Assembly: GCA_028695945.1 (NCBI GenBank)
Contig: JAQVIB010000025.1
Location: 1 to 13,738 of the forward strand
DNA length: 13,738 bases
Direction: 5' to 3'
Source of the DNA: Lachnospiraceae bacterium
GTDB taxonomy: Bacteria; Bacillota; Clostridia; Lachnospirales; Anaerotignaceae
The translations under genes and the position numbers were made by a program. Positions 12,080 to 13,738 of the stretch are shown in pieces (the stretch's first letter is position 1; every line of letters begins with the position of its first letter). Below the pieces are notes generated by a model. It made no database searches. It saw only the letters and a program-made list of their open reading frames with translations, and was not told the origin of the DNA.

Positions 12080-13147
12080 TTACGCAGCCCCTTTCTTTTT
12101 AAATCCATTAAATTTCTCCATCATTCTTGCTCTAAATTCAATTGCCTTAGGGCTAGAATTAAAAATCATCATTACAATAAGCACAATTGCATACATAAGC
12201 ATACGATAGTTGTTTAACCCACGTAAAAGCTCTGGCAAAAGTGTTAAAATTACAGCAGAAATAACCGAACCTCTTATGTTTCCAATTCCACCTAAAACAA
12301 CAAAAACCAGTATCATAATAGACATATTGTAACCGAAGTTTTTAGGCAAAGCGGTAAGGGTTGAAAGGTTGTGGGCATAAAGCACCCCTGCAACGCCTGC
12401 CAACCCCGCCGAAATAGCGAAAGCCAAAAGTTTATACTGTGTAATATTTATACCTACAGATTCAGCAGCAATAAGATTATCTCTAACAGCCATAATTGCC
12501 CTGCCCGTTCTGGAATTTACAAGGTTAATAATAATAAACAAAGTAATAATTATAAGAATTATTCCTATTGTAAAGGTTGCGGCATGTGGTGTTCCTGTAA
12601 TTCCCTGAGCACCGTTAATAATAACCTCTCCACCCTCGCCCAATTTAAGGGATACTGCATCTTTTGTGGAAAAGTGCAAACCTGTACTGTCTTTACCTAC
12701 GTAAAGCACATTAACAATATTTTTAATAATCTCACCGAATGCAAGAGTAACAATAGCAAGGTAGTCACCTTTCAAACGAAGAACTGGAACACCAATAATA
12801 ATACCAAACAAGCCTGCCATGGCAGCTCCTACTAAAATAGCAAAAAAGAAACGCAAACCAACGCTTGGAATTGCCTGAGCCATCACTTTAGTAAAAAATG
12901 CACCCGAAAATGCACCAACACACATAAAACCTGCGTGTCCAAGGCTAAGTTCCCCTAGAATACCAACTGTAAGGTTTAAAGAAACTGCAAGAATTACATA
13001 AACGCAAAGAGGTACTAAAAGTCCTGACATAAGGCTAGTGATATTCCCCGTATTAAGCATAATTTCTACAATTATGTAAACCGCTATAACCATGGCATAT
13101 GTAATTAAACTGCTTCTTGTACTTTTTTTCATTTTCTTTCTATCCAT
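12080..13147 (-). CDS. livM: Branched-chain amino acid ABC transporter, permease LivM
   Basis: 355 residues from ATG 13147. A basic N-terminus (MDRKKMKKSTRSS) leads to about nine or ten membrane helices of the BPD_transp_2 family. Typical LivM blocks are LSLGHAGFMCVGAFSGAFF, LRLKGDYLAIVTLAFGEIIK and the ATPase-contact loop NSRTGRAIMAVRDNLIAAES, then VFVVLGGIGNIRGSV near the end. It forms half of the membrane channel with LivH. A GTG at 13156 directly after the livH stop would add three residues. ATG 13147 is preferred because AGGTGG (13158-13153) lies 5 nt before it, overlapping the livH stop codon and suggesting translational coupling. The gene ends 2 bp before livG. Confidence 0.92.
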   Translation of the reverse strand: MDRKKMKKSTRSSLITYAMVIAVYIIVEIMLNTGNITSLMSGLLVPLCVYVILAVSLNLTVGILGELSLGHAGFMCVGAFSGAFFTKVMAQAIPSVGLRFFFAILVGAAMAGLFGIIIGVPVLRLKGDYLAIVTLAFGEIIKNIVNVLYVGKDSTGLHFSTKDAVSLKLGEGGEVIINGAQGITGTPHAATFTIGIILIIITLFIIINLVNSRTGRAIMAVRDNLIAAESVGINITQYKLLAFAISAGLAGVAGVLYAHNLSTLTALPKNFGYNMSIMILVFVVLGGIGNIRGSVISAVILTLLPELLRGLNNYRMLMYAIVLIVMMIFNSSPKAIEFRARMMEKFNGFKKKGAA

Positions 13148-13152
13148 GTTCG

Positions 13153-13158
13153 CCACCT
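13153..13158 (-). promoter_or_regulatory. Ribosome binding site that sets the livM start
   Basis: The minus strand reads AGGTGG five bases before ATG 13147. It overlaps the TAG stop of livH and contains the alternative GTG start, so a ribosome using this site would begin at the ATG. Confidence 0.55.
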
Positions 13159-13738
13159 ATACTTTCTCATGTATTTTCTTACCCATTATGCCTGTAGGTC
13201 TTACAAGCAAAACAATTATAAGCACGCCAAATACAATTGCGTCTGCCATTTGGGAAGAAATATATGCTTTGGAAAGATTTTCGATAACACCAAGTAAAAT
13301 ACCACCAATCATAGCCCCTGGAATAGAACCAATACCACCAAAAACGGCGGCAACAAAGGCCTTAATACCAGGCATAGCACCTGTGTATGGTGTAAGGGAA
13401 GGATAAGCAGAGCAAAGAAGTACTCCTGCCACTGCCGCTAAAGCCGAACCAATTGCAAAGGTTAAGGCAATAGTTCCATTTACGTTTATACCCATAAGGG
13501 TTGCTGCACCTCTGTCCTCTGATACTGCAAGCATAGCCTGGCCTGCTTTTGTTTTTCTAATAAAAGTTGTAAGACCTAACATAATAACAATACAGCTTAA
13601 AATAGTTACAATAGTTTCACCGGAAATTGTAAGGTTACCGCCAGCAAGCTTAATTGCAGGAACTGTTACTACTGAAGTGAACGCCTTTGTGTTTGCACCA
13701 AACATAAGAAGTGCAAGGTTTTGAAGCAAATAACTTAC
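13157..13738 (-). CDS. livH: Branched-chain amino acid ABC transporter, permease LivH (C-terminal 193 residues; runs off the right edge)
   Basis: The frame is open to the last base of the window (VSYLLQNLALLMFGANTKAF at the edge), so the true start lies outside. LivH proteins have about 290 residues, so roughly 100 are missing. The visible part is hydrophobic and matches BPD_transp_2 permeases: the ATPase-contact loop RKTKAGQAMLAVSEDRGAAT, then LMGINVNGTIALTFAIGSAL, AAVFGGIGSIPGAMIGGILL and the C-terminal VRPTGIMGKK common to LivH. It pairs with LivM to form the channel. A TTG at 13729 could be read as a start but is internal by homology. Upstream, livK for the binding protein is expected outside the window. 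Confidence 0.9.
   Translation of the reverse strand, partial: VSYLLQNLALLMFGANTKAFTSVVTVPAIKLAGGNLTISGETIVTILSCIVIMLGLTTFIRKTKAGQAMLAVSEDRGAATLMGINVNGTIALTFAIGSALAAVAGVLLCSAYPSLTPYTGAMPGIKAFVAAVFGGIGSIPGAMIGGILLGVIENLSKAYISSQMADAIVFGVLIIVLLVRPTGIMGKKIHEKV

Noticed and set aside
12371..12835. 154-codon open frame on the plus strand antisense to livM
   Set aside because: Asn/Cys/Ser-rich shadow of a membrane-protein gene, with no ribosome binding site.
13157..13729. Taking TTG 13729 as the real start of livH
   Set aside because: The frame continues upstream to the window edge with permease-like sequence, and LivH is normally about 100 residues longer.
1..13738. CRISPR arrays, insertion sequences, phage genes, tRNA or rRNA genes
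   Set aside because: No regularly spaced direct repeats, transposase or integrase motifs, or structural RNA signatures were seen on either strand.

Overview
The window is AT-rich DNA with low-GC Firmicutes features: strong AGGAGG-type ribosome binding sites, a TTG start, sigma-A-like promoters, Rho-independent hairpin terminators and a T-box riboswitch. Gene content (T-box-controlled trpXYZ, MscL with a C-terminal zinc ribbon, a DUF4127 protein, a small PF20097-like zinc ribbon, a complete Cache chemoreceptor, a liv operon) points to an anaerobic member of the Clostridia, probably Lachnospiraceae or a neighbour. The genus cannot be fixed from sequence reading alone. No rRNA, tRNA, insertion sequence, phage gene or CRISPR array was seen.

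Layout. (1) 1-1373: the first 210 residues of an MMPL/RND-type exporter run off the left edge on the minus strand. It is divergent from a TetR-family regulator, with back-to-back promoters between them. (2) 1374-2186: mscL on the plus strand (TTG start), then about 175 bp packed with perfect hairpins, one of which is a bidirectional terminator shared with the convergent trp transporter genes. (3) 2187-5273, minus strand: a promoter, a tryptophan-specific T-box leader (specifier codon TGG, T-box core, terminator/antiterminator) and then trpX (lipoprotein), trpY (permease) and trpZ (ATPase). (4) 5293-7751: a methyl-accepting chemotaxis protein on the minus strand with a long leader region that holds a candidate 17-codon ORF. 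(5) 7752-10474, plus strand: a secreted DUF4127-family protein, an unidentified lipoprotein and a small zinc-ribbon protein, probably one operon. (6) 10475-10596: a bidirectional terminator plus two further perfect hairpins. (7) 10597-13738, minus strand: livF, livG, livM and the C-terminal part of livH, which runs off the right edge.

How it fits together. The common theme is amino-acid acquisition. trpXYZ imports tryptophan (known family role), and its leader should terminate transcription when charged tRNA-Trp is plentiful. LivFGMH imports branched-chain amino acids. The chemoreceptor lies directly upstream of the trp leader with no terminator between them, so its transcript may run into the T-box. 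The MMPL/TetR pair is a typical efflux pump and local repressor. MscL is the osmotic emergency valve. The DUF4127 module has no assigned function and is the least understood part of the window.
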